From positions 1 to 7,783 of the forward strand of contig JASHQV010000397.1 in NCBI GenBank assembly GCA_030038955.1: DNA of 7,783 nucleotides. The letters run 5' to 3'. The number at the start of each line of letters is the position of its first letter. The first letter of the stretch is position 1. Below, one piece after another: positions 1 to 5,573 of this stretch. The notes below the pieces were generated by a model, which did not search any database, was not told the origin of the DNA, and saw only the letters and a list, made by a program, of their open reading frames with translations. The stretch is from Solirubrobacteraceae bacterium (GTDB taxonomy: Bacteria > Actinomycetota > Thermoleophilia > Solirubrobacterales > Solirubrobacteraceae). A program made the translations under genes and the position numbers.

Positions 1-157
1 CAGCGGCTTCGGCCTGTCCGGCATGCGCGAGCGGATCTACCTGGCCGGCGGCACGCTGACGATCGAGTCGCAGCCGGGGAGCGGGACCAGAGTCGTCTCC
101 CGGATCCCAACCGCCGCGGCCGCCGCCCCGCCGTCGTACGGACAGCTCGCGAGCTGA
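1..157 (+). CDS. Sensor histidine kinase, C-terminal end only (NarL/DevS type)
   Basis: The gene enters from the left edge. Reading in the frame that begins at base 2, 51 codons precede a TGA at 155-157. The visible part is the end of a HATPase_c domain: the glycine-rich ATP-lid motif GFGLSGMRER lies at visible residues 2-11. It is followed by GGTLTIESQPGSGT (16-29) and a final beta strand ending RIP. This GxGLxGMRER form is typical of HPK7/HisKA_3 kinases (NarX, DegS, DevS/DosS), which phosphorylate LuxR-type response regulators. A short Ala/Pro-rich tail of about 15 residues follows. The sensor and dimerisation domains lie outside the window, so the signal is unknown. No response regulator follows; the next gene is hsp20. 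The family call is good, but any DosS-like function is inference from neighbours. Confidence 0.85.
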   Translation, partial: SGFGLSGMRERIYLAGGTLTIESQPGSGTRVVSRIPTAAAAAPPSYGQLAS

Positions 158-284
158 GCTTCGTCGGCGAGCTTCGGATTGCTGCGTAGGTGGCCGATCG
201 GCACGATCACCCCGCGAATCCGCGGCCATGCACGGATGCGGGGTGCGGCGGCCGAGCCTACGGTCGGAGGGTCACCGGATCGAG

Positions 285-295
285 AAAGGAGGTGA
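285..295 (+). promoter_or_regulatory. Strong ribosome binding site of hsp20
   Basis: AAAGGAGGTGA is nearly the full complement of the 16S rRNA 3' end. Five bases separate AGGAGG (287-292) from the ATG at 298. It fixes the start of hsp20 and rules out the longer in-frame reading that begins at 190. It is much stronger than the ribosome sites of the other genes in the window, which suggests a high translation rate. Confidence 0.9.
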
Positions 296-297
296 AC

Positions 298-735
298 ATG
301 GCCGGAGCACTGACCCAGTGGGATCCGCTCGCCGAGCTGGGAGAGCTGCGGACCCGGTTCGACCGGATGTTCCGCGAGCTCGGTGACGGCCGCGAGCAAG
401 CCTGGCTGCCGGCGATCGACGTGATTCGCGACAACGGCAAGCTGGTCGTGCGCGCGGACATCCCGGGCATCAAGCCCGACGAGGTGGAGATCGAGGTCGC
501 CGACGACATCCTCACGGTGTCAGGTCACCACGAGCAGAAGAGCGAGGAGAAGGACAAGCAGTACGTGCGCCGAGAGCGCCGCTACGGCGCCTTCTCGCGC
601 TCGATGGCACTCCCGGCGGGCGTCGACCCCAAGCAGATCAAGGCGAAGACGCACGACGGCGTCGTCGAGGTGACGATCCCGCTGCCCAAGGAGCCGAGCA
701 AGGAGACGGTCAAGATCACGCCGACCGCCGGCTGA
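298..735 (+). CDS. Hsp20 / alpha-crystallin family small heat-shock protein
   Basis: This 145-residue protein is a normal length for a bacterial small heat-shock protein, an ATP-independent cytoplasmic holdase that forms oligomers and keeps unfolding proteins soluble. The N-terminal arm (about 1-36) has the usual WDPLAELGELRTRFDRMF pattern. The alpha-crystallin domain covers about 37-130, with PAIDV at 38-42, ADIPG at 53-57 and the closing strand KTHDGVVEVTIPLP at 117-130. A C-terminal V-K-I (138-140) fits the I/V-x-I/V anchor used for oligomer assembly. The start is set by the ribosome site at 285-295. TACGGT at 259-264 could be a -10 box but has no convincing -35. No CIRCE or HAIR repeat is visible upstream, so HrcA or HspR control is not supported. 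A strong hairpin follows the stop, so it is probably monocistronic. An Hsp20 next to a DevS-type kinase recalls hspX of mycobacteria. Confidence 0.95.
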   Translation: MAGALTQWDPLAELGELRTRFDRMFRELGDGREQAWLPAIDVIRDNGKLVVRADIPGIKPDEVEIEVADDILTVSGHHEQKSEEKDKQYVRRERRYGAFSRSMALPAGVDPKQIKAKTHDGVVEVTIPLPKEPSKETVKITPTAG

Positions 736-749
736 GCTCGAGGCGTTGA

Positions 750-787
750 GTGGGCCGGCCCTGGCCTGGATGGCCGGGCCGGCCCAC
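750..787 (+). terminator. Strong GC hairpin, probable terminator after hsp20
   Basis: A perfect 12-bp stem pairs GTGGGCCGGCCC (750-761) with GGGCCGGCCCAC (776-787). After a single bulged T (762), GGCC (763-766) pairs with GGCC (772-775) around a 5-base loop. There is no U-tract, as is common for terminators in high-GC actinobacteria. It lies 15 bases after the hsp20 stop and well before the next operon, which supports termination. Being nearly symmetric, it could act on both strands. Termination itself is inferred. Confidence 0.75.
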
Positions 788-798
788 CTGGCTGCAGG

Positions 799-836
799 CG
801 CCCGGCACATCCGCTCACGCCCGGCACATCCGCTCA
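799..836 (+). repeat. Exact 19-bp tandem duplication upstream of the por operon
   Basis: Two perfect head-to-tail copies of CGCCCGGCACATCCGCTCA occupy 799-817 and 818-836. They lie between the hsp20 terminator and the start of porG, ending about 80 bases before the GTG at 918. The unit is not palindromic. A period of 19 bp would put two protein sites on nearly the same face of the helix, so tandem operator sites are possible. A recent slippage duplication is the simpler alternative. Confidence 0.9.
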
Positions 837-851
837 GATCGCGTGCCGCGC

Positions 852-868
852 CTGCGGACAAACCGCAG
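852..868. other. Small inverted repeat in the por leader region
   Basis: CTGCGG (852-857) and CCGCAG (863-868) form a perfect 6-bp stem around the A-rich loop ACAAA. It lies 49 bases before the GTG at 918. It could be an operator or an RNA stem-loop in the leader of the por operon. No function can be assigned, and short perfect stems are frequent at this GC content. Confidence 0.4.
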
Positions 869-917
869 TCACGGCTCGCGCTTGACCCGATGCTCGGTGC
901 CGTGGGTGGCCACTAGC

Positions 918-1517
918 GTGACCGCCAGCGTGTTCGAGATTCGCATCCACGGACGAGGCGGCCAGGGGGTCGTCACGGCGGCCGAGCTGCTGGCGCTGGC
1001 CGCCTTCCGCGAGGATCGCTACGCGCAGGCGTTCCCCAGCTTCGGGTCCGAGCGGACGGGCGCTCCCGTGGTCTCCTTCTGCCGGATCGACCAGCGCCCG
1101 ATCCGGACGCGCGAGCCGATCGTGGCGCCCGACGCGCTGATCGTGATCGACCCGACGCTGCTGCACCAGGTCGACCTGTTCGCCGGCCTGAAGCCCGCCG
1201 CCCGCGTGCTGATCAACAGCTCTCGCGAGCTCGAGTCGCTGGGGCTCGGCGAGCTCCGGGACCGCCTGCCGGCGGGGCGCGTGGCGACCGTGGCAGCCAC
1301 CGATCTGGCGCGCGCCCACCTCGGCCGGCCGCTGCCGAACGCCGCGATGCTGGGCGCGTTCGCCGTGTTCACGGGCGCCGTCACGGTGCCGGCGGTGCTG
1401 CGTGCGATCCGCGAGCGCTTCCCCGGCCCGCTGGCGGAGGCGAACGCCGCCGCGGCGCTTGCCGCCGCCGGCGAGATGGGGATGCGTCCCGCCGCCCTGG
1501 AGGCCCCTCATGCTTAG
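918..1517 (+). CDS. porG: 2-oxoacid (pyruvate):acceptor oxidoreductase, gamma subunit
   Basis: The 199-residue product is the gamma (POR/KOR catalytic-domain) subunit of a thiamine-diphosphate 2-oxoacid oxidoreductase, which interconverts pyruvate plus CoA with acetyl-CoA plus CO2 and reducing equivalents. The N-terminus FEIRIHGRGGQGVVTAAELLA (residues 6-26) is the family hallmark. QAFPSFGSERTGAPV (37-51), IDPTLL (77-82) and LPNAAMLGAF (139-148) follow in the usual order. The domain probably contacts CoA. I chose GTG 918 because a weak GGGTGG lies 8 bases upstream. GTG 930, which would begin MFEIRIHG, is a real alternative, as is GTG 906. It is the first gene of a four-gene operon, and its last 8 bases overlap porA. 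The subunit call is secure; pyruvate as substrate is inferred from porA. Confidence 0.93.
   Translation: MTASVFEIRIHGRGGQGVVTAAELLALAAFREDRYAQAFPSFGSERTGAPVVSFCRIDQRPIRTREPIVAPDALIVIDPTLLHQVDLFAGLKPAARVLINSSRELESLGLGELRDRLPAGRVATVAATDLARAHLGRPLPNAAMLGAFAVFTGAVTVPAVLRAIRERFPGPLAEANAAAALAAAGEMGMRPAALEAPHA
1498..1503 (+). promoter_or_regulatory. Ribosome binding site of porA inside porG
   Basis: TGGAGG lies within the last codons of porG, six bases before the ATG at 1510. It fixes the start of porA, which overlaps the porG stop by 8 bases, and points to translational coupling. Confidence 0.75.
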
Positions 1518-2766
1518 GCAGTTGGAGGGCTCGCGGGCAGTCGCCGAGACCGTCGCGCAGTGCCGTCCGGAAGTGATCTGCGCGTACCCGATCACGCCGC
1601 AGACGCACATCGTCGAGGCGCTCTCGGCACTCGTCAAGGACGGTCGCCTGGCACCGTGCGAGTTCGTCAACGTGGAGTCGGAGTTCGCCGCCATGTCGGT
1701 CGCGATCGGTGCCTGCGCGGCGGGAGCGAGGCCGTACACGGCGACCGCCAGTCAGGGCCTGCTGTACATGACCGAGGCGCTGTACAACGCCTCCGGCCTC
1801 GGCCTGCCGATCGTGATGACCGTGGCGAACCGAGCGATCGGCGCTCCGATCAACATCTGGAACGACCAGTCCGACTCGATGTCGCAGCGGGACTCCGGCT
1901 GGATCCAGCTGTACGTGCAGTCGAACCAGGAGGCCGTCGACGTTCACATCCAGGCCTTCCGCCTGGCCGAGCTGGTGTCGGTGCCGGTGATGGTCTGCGT
2001 CGACGGGTTCACGCTGACGCACGCGTTCGAGCGGGTCGAGCTGCCCACCCAGGCCGAGGTCGACGGGTTCCTGCCCGCATACGAGCCGCGCCAGCTGCTC
2101 GACCCCGACGACCCGGTCACGATCGGGGCGATGGTCGGCCCGGAGGCGTTCACCGAGGTGCGCTACCTCGCCCACTACAAGCAGATGCAGGCGCTCGACC
2201 GGATTCCCGAGATCGCCGTCGCCTTCGAGCAGCAGTTCGGACGCGCCAGCGGTGGGTTGCTGCATCACTACCGCAGCCACGACGCCGACACGATCGTGGT
2301 CGCCTGCGGCTCGGTGGTGGGTACGATCGAGGAGCTGGTCGACGAGCTGCGCGCCGCCGGCACGCGGGTCGGCTGCGTCGGCATCAAGACGTTCCGCCCG
2401 TGGCCGGCGCTGGAGGTGCGCGAGGCGTTGGGCAACGCCAAGCGCGTGATCGTGCTCGAGCGGGCGCTGGCGATCGGGCTCGGCGGGATCGTCTCGCAGA
2501 ACGTGCACGCCGCGCTGGAGGGCTCAGGGGTGCGGGTTCACACCGCGATCGCGGGCCTCGGCGGCCGGCCGATCACGAAGGCGTCGCTCCGCCACCTGGT
2601 CGAGGATGCGATCGCCGGCAGGCTCGGCGCAGACGCGACCTTCCTCGATCTCAACCACGAGCTCGTGGAGCGCGAGCTGCAGCGGATGCTGGCCCACCAG
2701 CGGTCGGGGCCGCACGCGGAGAACATGCTGCGCGACCTCGGCCGCGTCGCATCTGGACCGGTGTAG
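1510..2766 (+). CDS. porA: Pyruvate:acceptor oxidoreductase, alpha subunit
   Basis: This 418-residue protein has the usual PorA length. It supplies the pyrimidine-binding half of the thiamine-diphosphate site and the transketolase-C-like domain. Visible motifs are AYPITPQTHIVEAL (25-38), with the YPITP substrate loop at 26-30. NVESEFAAM (54-62) includes a Glu expected to activate the cofactor. ATASQGLLYM (78-87) and NRAIGAPINIWNDQSDSMS (107-125) follow, then KTFRPWP (293-299) and ERALAIGLGG (317-326). Thr29 and Arg108 sit where the pyruvate-contacting Thr and Arg lie in the Desulfovibrio africanus enzyme, by my alignment by eye, and the NDQSD stretch also fits pyruvate-type enzymes. This favours pyruvate over 2-oxoglutarate or branched-chain oxoacids. 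The ATG at 1510 has TGGAGG six bases upstream and overlaps the porG stop. porB starts four bases after the stop. Confidence 0.94.
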   Translation: MLRQLEGSRAVAETVAQCRPEVICAYPITPQTHIVEALSALVKDGRLAPCEFVNVESEFAAMSVAIGACAAGARPYTATASQGLLYMTEALYNASGLGLPIVMTVANRAIGAPINIWNDQSDSMSQRDSGWIQLYVQSNQEAVDVHIQAFRLAELVSVPVMVCVDGFTLTHAFERVELPTQAEVDGFLPAYEPRQLLDPDDPVTIGAMVGPEAFTEVRYLAHYKQMQALDRIPEIAVAFEQQFGRASGGLLHHYRSHDADTIVVACGSVVGTIEELVDELRAAGTRVGCVGIKTFRPWPALEVREALGNAKRVIVLERALAIGLGGIVSQNVHAALEGSGVRVHTAIAGLGGRPITKASLRHLVEDAIAGRLGADATFLDLNHELVERELQRMLAHQRSGPHAENMLRDLGRVASGPV

Positions 2767-2770
2767 ACGG

Positions 2771-3874
2771 ATGCCCTACGAGCGCGTCAAGTACTACCAG
2801 ACGGGCAGCTTTGCGGCCGGCAACCGCCTGCTCGATCGCGAGCAGCGCACGATCCAGTCGGGCGCGCGCCGGTCGAACGCGATCACCTGCGGGCACCGCG
2901 CCTGCCAGGGATGCGGTGAGGCGCTCGGGGCTCGCTTTGCGCTGGACGCCGCGCTCAGCGCGACCGGCGGAGACCTGATCGCCGCCAACGCCACCGGCTG
3001 CCTGGAGGTGTTCTCCACCCCCTATCCGGAGAGCTCCTGGCAGCTGCCGTGGATCCACTCGCTGTTCGCCAACGCCGCGTCGGTGGCGAGCGGCATCGCC
3101 GCCGCGCTCAAGGCGAAGGGCAACACGCACACCCGGGTGGTGGCGCAGGGCGGGGACGGGGGGACGGTGGACATCGGCTTCGCCTGCCTGTCGGGGATGT
3201 TCGAGCGTGGCGACGACGTGCTCTACATCTGCTACGACAACGAGGCCTACATGAACACGGGCGTGCAGCGCTCCGCCTCGACGCCGCCCGCCGCCAGGAC
3301 GATGACCACGCAGGCGGTCGGGCCCGAGCCGGGAGCGCCTTGGGGACAGGGCAAGAGCCTCCCGCTGATCGCGCTGGCGCACGAGATCCCGTACGTGGCG
3401 ACGGCGACGATCGCGGATCTGCGCGACCTCGAGGAGAAGGTGCAGCGCGCGATGAGCTTCCACGGACCGCGTTACATCCACATCCTCGTCACCTGCCCGC
3501 TCGGCTGGGTGGCGGCGCCGGAGGACTCGATCCGGCTCGCCCGGCTGGCCACGCAGAGCGGGCTGTTCCCGGTGTTCGAAGGCGGGCGGGGAGACGTCAC
3601 GGCCGTGACCAAGATCCGCCACCAGGTCAGCGTCGAGGAGTACCTCCGTCCCCAGGGGCGCTATGCGCACCTGTTCTCGCCGGTGCGCCGCGACGAGGAG
3701 ATCGCGCGGATCCAGGCCCGCGCCGACCGCAACATCGAGCGCTTCCAGCTGCTCGAGCAGCCCGGTCCCCAAGACCGGGCGCAAACACAAGCGCCAGCTC
3801 CGACACGCACGGAGCTGTCGCCGGACGCGGACGGGGACGCCACCGGCGCAGACGGAGGCCCCGGATATGAATGA
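2771..3874 (+). CDS. porB: Pyruvate:acceptor oxidoreductase, beta subunit with extended C-terminal tail
   Basis: The 367-residue beta subunit binds the diphosphate of thiamine diphosphate and the proximal [4Fe-4S] cluster. The probable cluster ligands are Cys45 and Cys48 (HRACQGCGEAL), Cys77 (NATGCLEVFS) and Cys242 (LVTCPLGW), the family's four-cysteine pattern. The cofactor motif is GGDGGTVDIGF (127-137) leading to NEAYMNTGVQRS (157-168), with Asp129 and Asn162 as likely Mg/diphosphate contacts. Family members are usually about 300-330 residues. Here a low-complexity Pro/Ala/Asp-rich tail (about 331-367) is added. The start follows the porA stop by four bases and lacks a clear ribosome site, so translation probably depends on coupling. 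Its end overlaps the next gene by 8 bases and contains that gene's ribosome site. Confidence 0.94.
   Translation: MPYERVKYYQTGSFAAGNRLLDREQRTIQSGARRSNAITCGHRACQGCGEALGARFALDAALSATGGDLIAANATGCLEVFSTPYPESSWQLPWIHSLFANAASVASGIAAALKAKGNTHTRVVAQGGDGGTVDIGFACLSGMFERGDDVLYICYDNEAYMNTGVQRSASTPPAARTMTTQAVGPEPGAPWGQGKSLPLIALAHEIPYVATATIADLRDLEEKVQRAMSFHGPRYIHILVTCPLGWVAAPEDSIRLARLATQSGLFPVFEGGRGDVTAVTKIRHQVSVEEYLRPQGRYAHLFSPVRRDEEIARIQARADRNIERFQLLEQPGPQDRAQTQAPAPTRTELSPDADGDATGADGGPGYE
3854..3858 (+). promoter_or_regulatory. Ribosome binding site of the GltD-PorD fusion gene
   Basis: GGAGG lies within the tail of porB, eight bases before the ATG at 3867. It decides between this start and the much longer open frame that begins far upstream inside porB. 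With the 8-base overlap it repeats the arrangement seen at the porG/porA junction. Confidence 0.7.
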
Positions 3875-5498
3875 GAAGCCGTTCGCGATCACGCTCGATG
3901 TCGGCTCGAGCCGTGCCAACCTGACGGGCTCGTGGCGCAGCGAGCGCCCCGAGTACGTCCACAACCGGGCTCCCTGCGGCCACGCGTGCCCGGCCGGGGA
4001 GGATCCGCAGGCGTGGCTGTTTGCCGCCGAGGAGGGGGACTACGAGTCGGCCTGGCGCACGATCATGCGCGACAACCCGCTGCCTGCGGTGATCGGCCGG
4101 GTCTGCTACCACCCATGTGAGACCGCCTGCAACCGCGTCCAGCTCGACGAGGCGGTGGGGATCAACTCGATCGAGCGGTTCCTCGGCGACGAGGCGCTGC
4201 GACGTGGCTGGCGCGTGCCGGCCCCCGCCCTCTCCGGCAAGCGCGTGCTGGTCGTCGGCGCCGGGCCCTCGGGACTGTCGGCCGCCTACCACCTGCGGCT
4301 GCTCGGGCACGCGGTGACGATCAGGGAGGCGGGGCCGGTGGCCGGCGGGATGATGCGCTTCGGGATCCCCAAGTACCGGCTGCCGCGCGAGGTGCTCGAA
4401 GGCGAGATCGAGCGGATCGTCGCGCTCGGCGTCGAGCTCGAGCTGAGCTCGCACGTCACCGACGTGCTCGCCGCCCAGCAGGACGACGGTTTCGACGCGG
4501 TCTTCCTGGCGGTCGGCGCGCAGCTCGCGCACCGCGCCTACATCCCGGCCGGGAGCGCTGCACGGATGCTCGACGCGCTCTCGATGCTGCACAGCATGGA
4601 GGGCGAGGCGCCGCCGCTGCTCGGGCGTCGCGTGGTCGTCTACGGCGGCGGCGACACCGCGATCGACGCCGCCCGCACGGCCAAGCGACTCGGGGCGGCG
4701 GACGCGACGATCGTCTACCGGCGGACGCGCGACCGGATGCCGGCGCACGAGTCGGAGCTCGAGGAGGCGCTGCAGGAGGGCGTGCTCGTCAAGTGGCTGT
4801 CGACGATCAAGCGAGCCGACCCGGGGCAGCTGGTGGTGGAGCGGATGGAGCTCGACGACAGCGGCTTTCCGCAGCCCACCGGAGAGCTCGAGGAGCTGGC
4901 GGCGGACTCGCTGGTCCTGGCGCTCGGTCAGGACACCGATCTATCGCTGGTGCAGGGCGTTCCCGGGATCGAGGTCGCGGACGGCGTCGTCAGCGTCGCC
5001 GCGAACATGATGACCGGACGTCCGGGGATCTTCGCGGGCGGCGACATGGTGCCGGCGGAGCGCACCGTCACCACCGCGATCGGACACGGCAAGCTCGCGG
5101 CCAGGCATATCCACGCGTGGCTGAGTGGCGAGACGTACGTGCCCCCGGCGGCGCCGCGGCTGGCGCCGTTCGAGCAGCTCAACCCCTGGTACTACTCGGA
5201 CGCCCCGCGAGCGCTGCGCCCGGTGCTGGAGCTGGCGCGCCGCCAGTCGACGTTCGACGAGGTGGTCGGCGGTCTCGACACGTCGACCGCGCTGTACGAG
5301 GCGCGCCGCTGCCTGTCCTGCGGCAGCTGCTTCGCGTGCGACAACTGCTACGGGATGTGCCCCGACAACGCCGTGATCAAGCTCGAGCCCGGCGGTGCCT
5401 ACGCCTACGAGATCGACTACGACTACTGCAAGGGCTGCGGCGTGTGCGCCGCCGAGTGTCCGTGCGGCGCGATCGAGATGGTGCCCGAGAAGATCTGA
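3867..5498 (+). CDS. GltD-like FAD/NAD(P)H oxidoreductase fused to a PorD-type 2[4Fe-4S] ferredoxin (POR delta subunit)
   Basis: This 543-residue protein joins two electron-transfer units. Residues about 30-115 form an iron-sulfur entry domain like that of GltD/NfnB, with Cys37, Cys41, Cys80, Cys84 and Cys88. Residues about 124-420 are a two-dinucleotide-fold oxidoreductase: FAD motif VVGAGPSGLSAA (129-140), NAD(P)H motif YGGGDTAIDAAR (259-270) and closing FAD motif GIFAGGD (387-393). YRRTRDRMP (284-292) resembles the NADPH-selecting loop of GltD. Residues about 480-543 are the ferredoxin: Cys488, 491, 494, 498P and Cys521, 524, 527, 531P, plus an extra Cys482/Cys485 pair and Cys533. As last gene of the por operon it replaces the separate ferredoxin-like delta subunit. 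It probably passes electrons between the PorB cluster and NADP(H) through FAD. Direction and cofactor preference are inferred. Annotations such as 'glutamate synthase small subunit' would mislead: no gltB is present here. Confidence 0.9.
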   Translation: MNEKPFAITLDVGSSRANLTGSWRSERPEYVHNRAPCGHACPAGEDPQAWLFAAEEGDYESAWRTIMRDNPLPAVIGRVCYHPCETACNRVQLDEAVGINSIERFLGDEALRRGWRVPAPALSGKRVLVVGAGPSGLSAAYHLRLLGHAVTIREAGPVAGGMMRFGIPKYRLPREVLEGEIERIVALGVELELSSHVTDVLAAQQDDGFDAVFLAVGAQLAHRAYIPAGSAARMLDALSMLHSMEGEAPPLLGRRVVVYGGGDTAIDAARTAKRLGAADATIVYRRTRDRMPAHESELEEALQEGVLVKWLSTIKRADPGQLVVERMELDDSGFPQPTGELEELAADSLVLALGQDTDLSLVQGVPGIEVADGVVSVAANMMTGRPGIFAGGDMVPAERTVTTAIGHGKLAARHIHAWLSGETYVPPAAPRLAPFEQLNPWYYSDAPRALRPVLELARRQSTFDEVVGGLDTSTALYEARRCLSCGSCFACDNCYGMCPDNAVIKLEPGGAYAYEIDYDYCKGCGVCAAECPCGAIEMVPEKI

Positions 5499-5503
5499 GC
5501 GCT

Positions 5504-5555
5504 GGGGACGGCCACGACGGCTCGGAGCCGGGGAAGGCCGCGACGGCTCGGAGCA
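5504..5555. repeat. Two imperfect 26-bp repeats in the convergent por/usp gap
   Basis: Units at 5504-5529 and 5530-5555 share 23 of 26 bases. Each ends with ACGGCTCGGAGC, which can fold back with nearby AGCCG: CGGCT 5518-5522 with AGCCG 5526-5530, and CGGCT 5544-5548 with AGCCG 5556-5560. The repeats fill most of the 75 bases between two facing stop codons, so a weak bidirectional terminator is possible. No T-tract is present on either strand, so this is uncertain. Confidence 0.6.
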
Positions 5556-5573
5556 AGCCGCGCGGACCGGAGC

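Noticed and set aside
143..156. Perfect 14-bp palindrome CAGCTCGCGAGCTG at the end of the kinase gene
   Set aside because: It lies in coding sequence up to the stop, has no T-tract, and short GC palindromes are common here. A terminator or operator role is not supported.
190..297. Longer N-terminus for Hsp20 starting at 190
   Set aside because: The extension is unlike Hsp20 arms, and the excellent ribosome site at 285-295 serves the ATG at 298.
158..297. CIRCE or HAIR heat-shock operators upstream of hsp20
   Set aside because: Neither TTAGCACTC/GAGTGCTAA nor CTTGAGT/ACTCAAG pairs are present. Only short GC palindromes (GCCGATCGGC 193-202, CCGCG/CGCGG 212-225) are seen.
882..917. TTGACC as a -35 box for the por operon
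   Set aside because: No TAnnnT-like -10 lies at 16-19 bases spacing. TAGCGT (914-919) is too far away and overlaps the chosen start codon.
1381..2508. Minus-strand open frame of 375 codons opposite porA
   Set aside because: Shadow of a confidently assigned gene. The product is rich in Arg, His, Asp and Gly with no domain pattern, as expected for antisense frames of high-GC genes.
1560..2978. Plus-strand open frame of 472 codons in another frame of porA
   Set aside because: Composition is dominated by Arg, Gly, Ala and Asp. It is a frame shadow of porA.
2651..3964. Minus-strand open frame of 437 codons opposite porB
   Set aside because: Spans porB and the ends of its neighbours, has shadow-type composition and no recognisable motif.
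3627..4748. Minus-strand open frame of 373 codons opposite the GltD-PorD fusion gene
   Set aside because: The forward frame has full GltD motifs. The reverse product is low-complexity Arg/Asp/His/Pro-rich.
3867..5498. Glutamate synthase small subunit (GltD) as the identity of the fusion gene
   Set aside because: The GltD-like part is real, but there is no gltB, the gene ends in a PorD ferredoxin, and it is coupled to porB.
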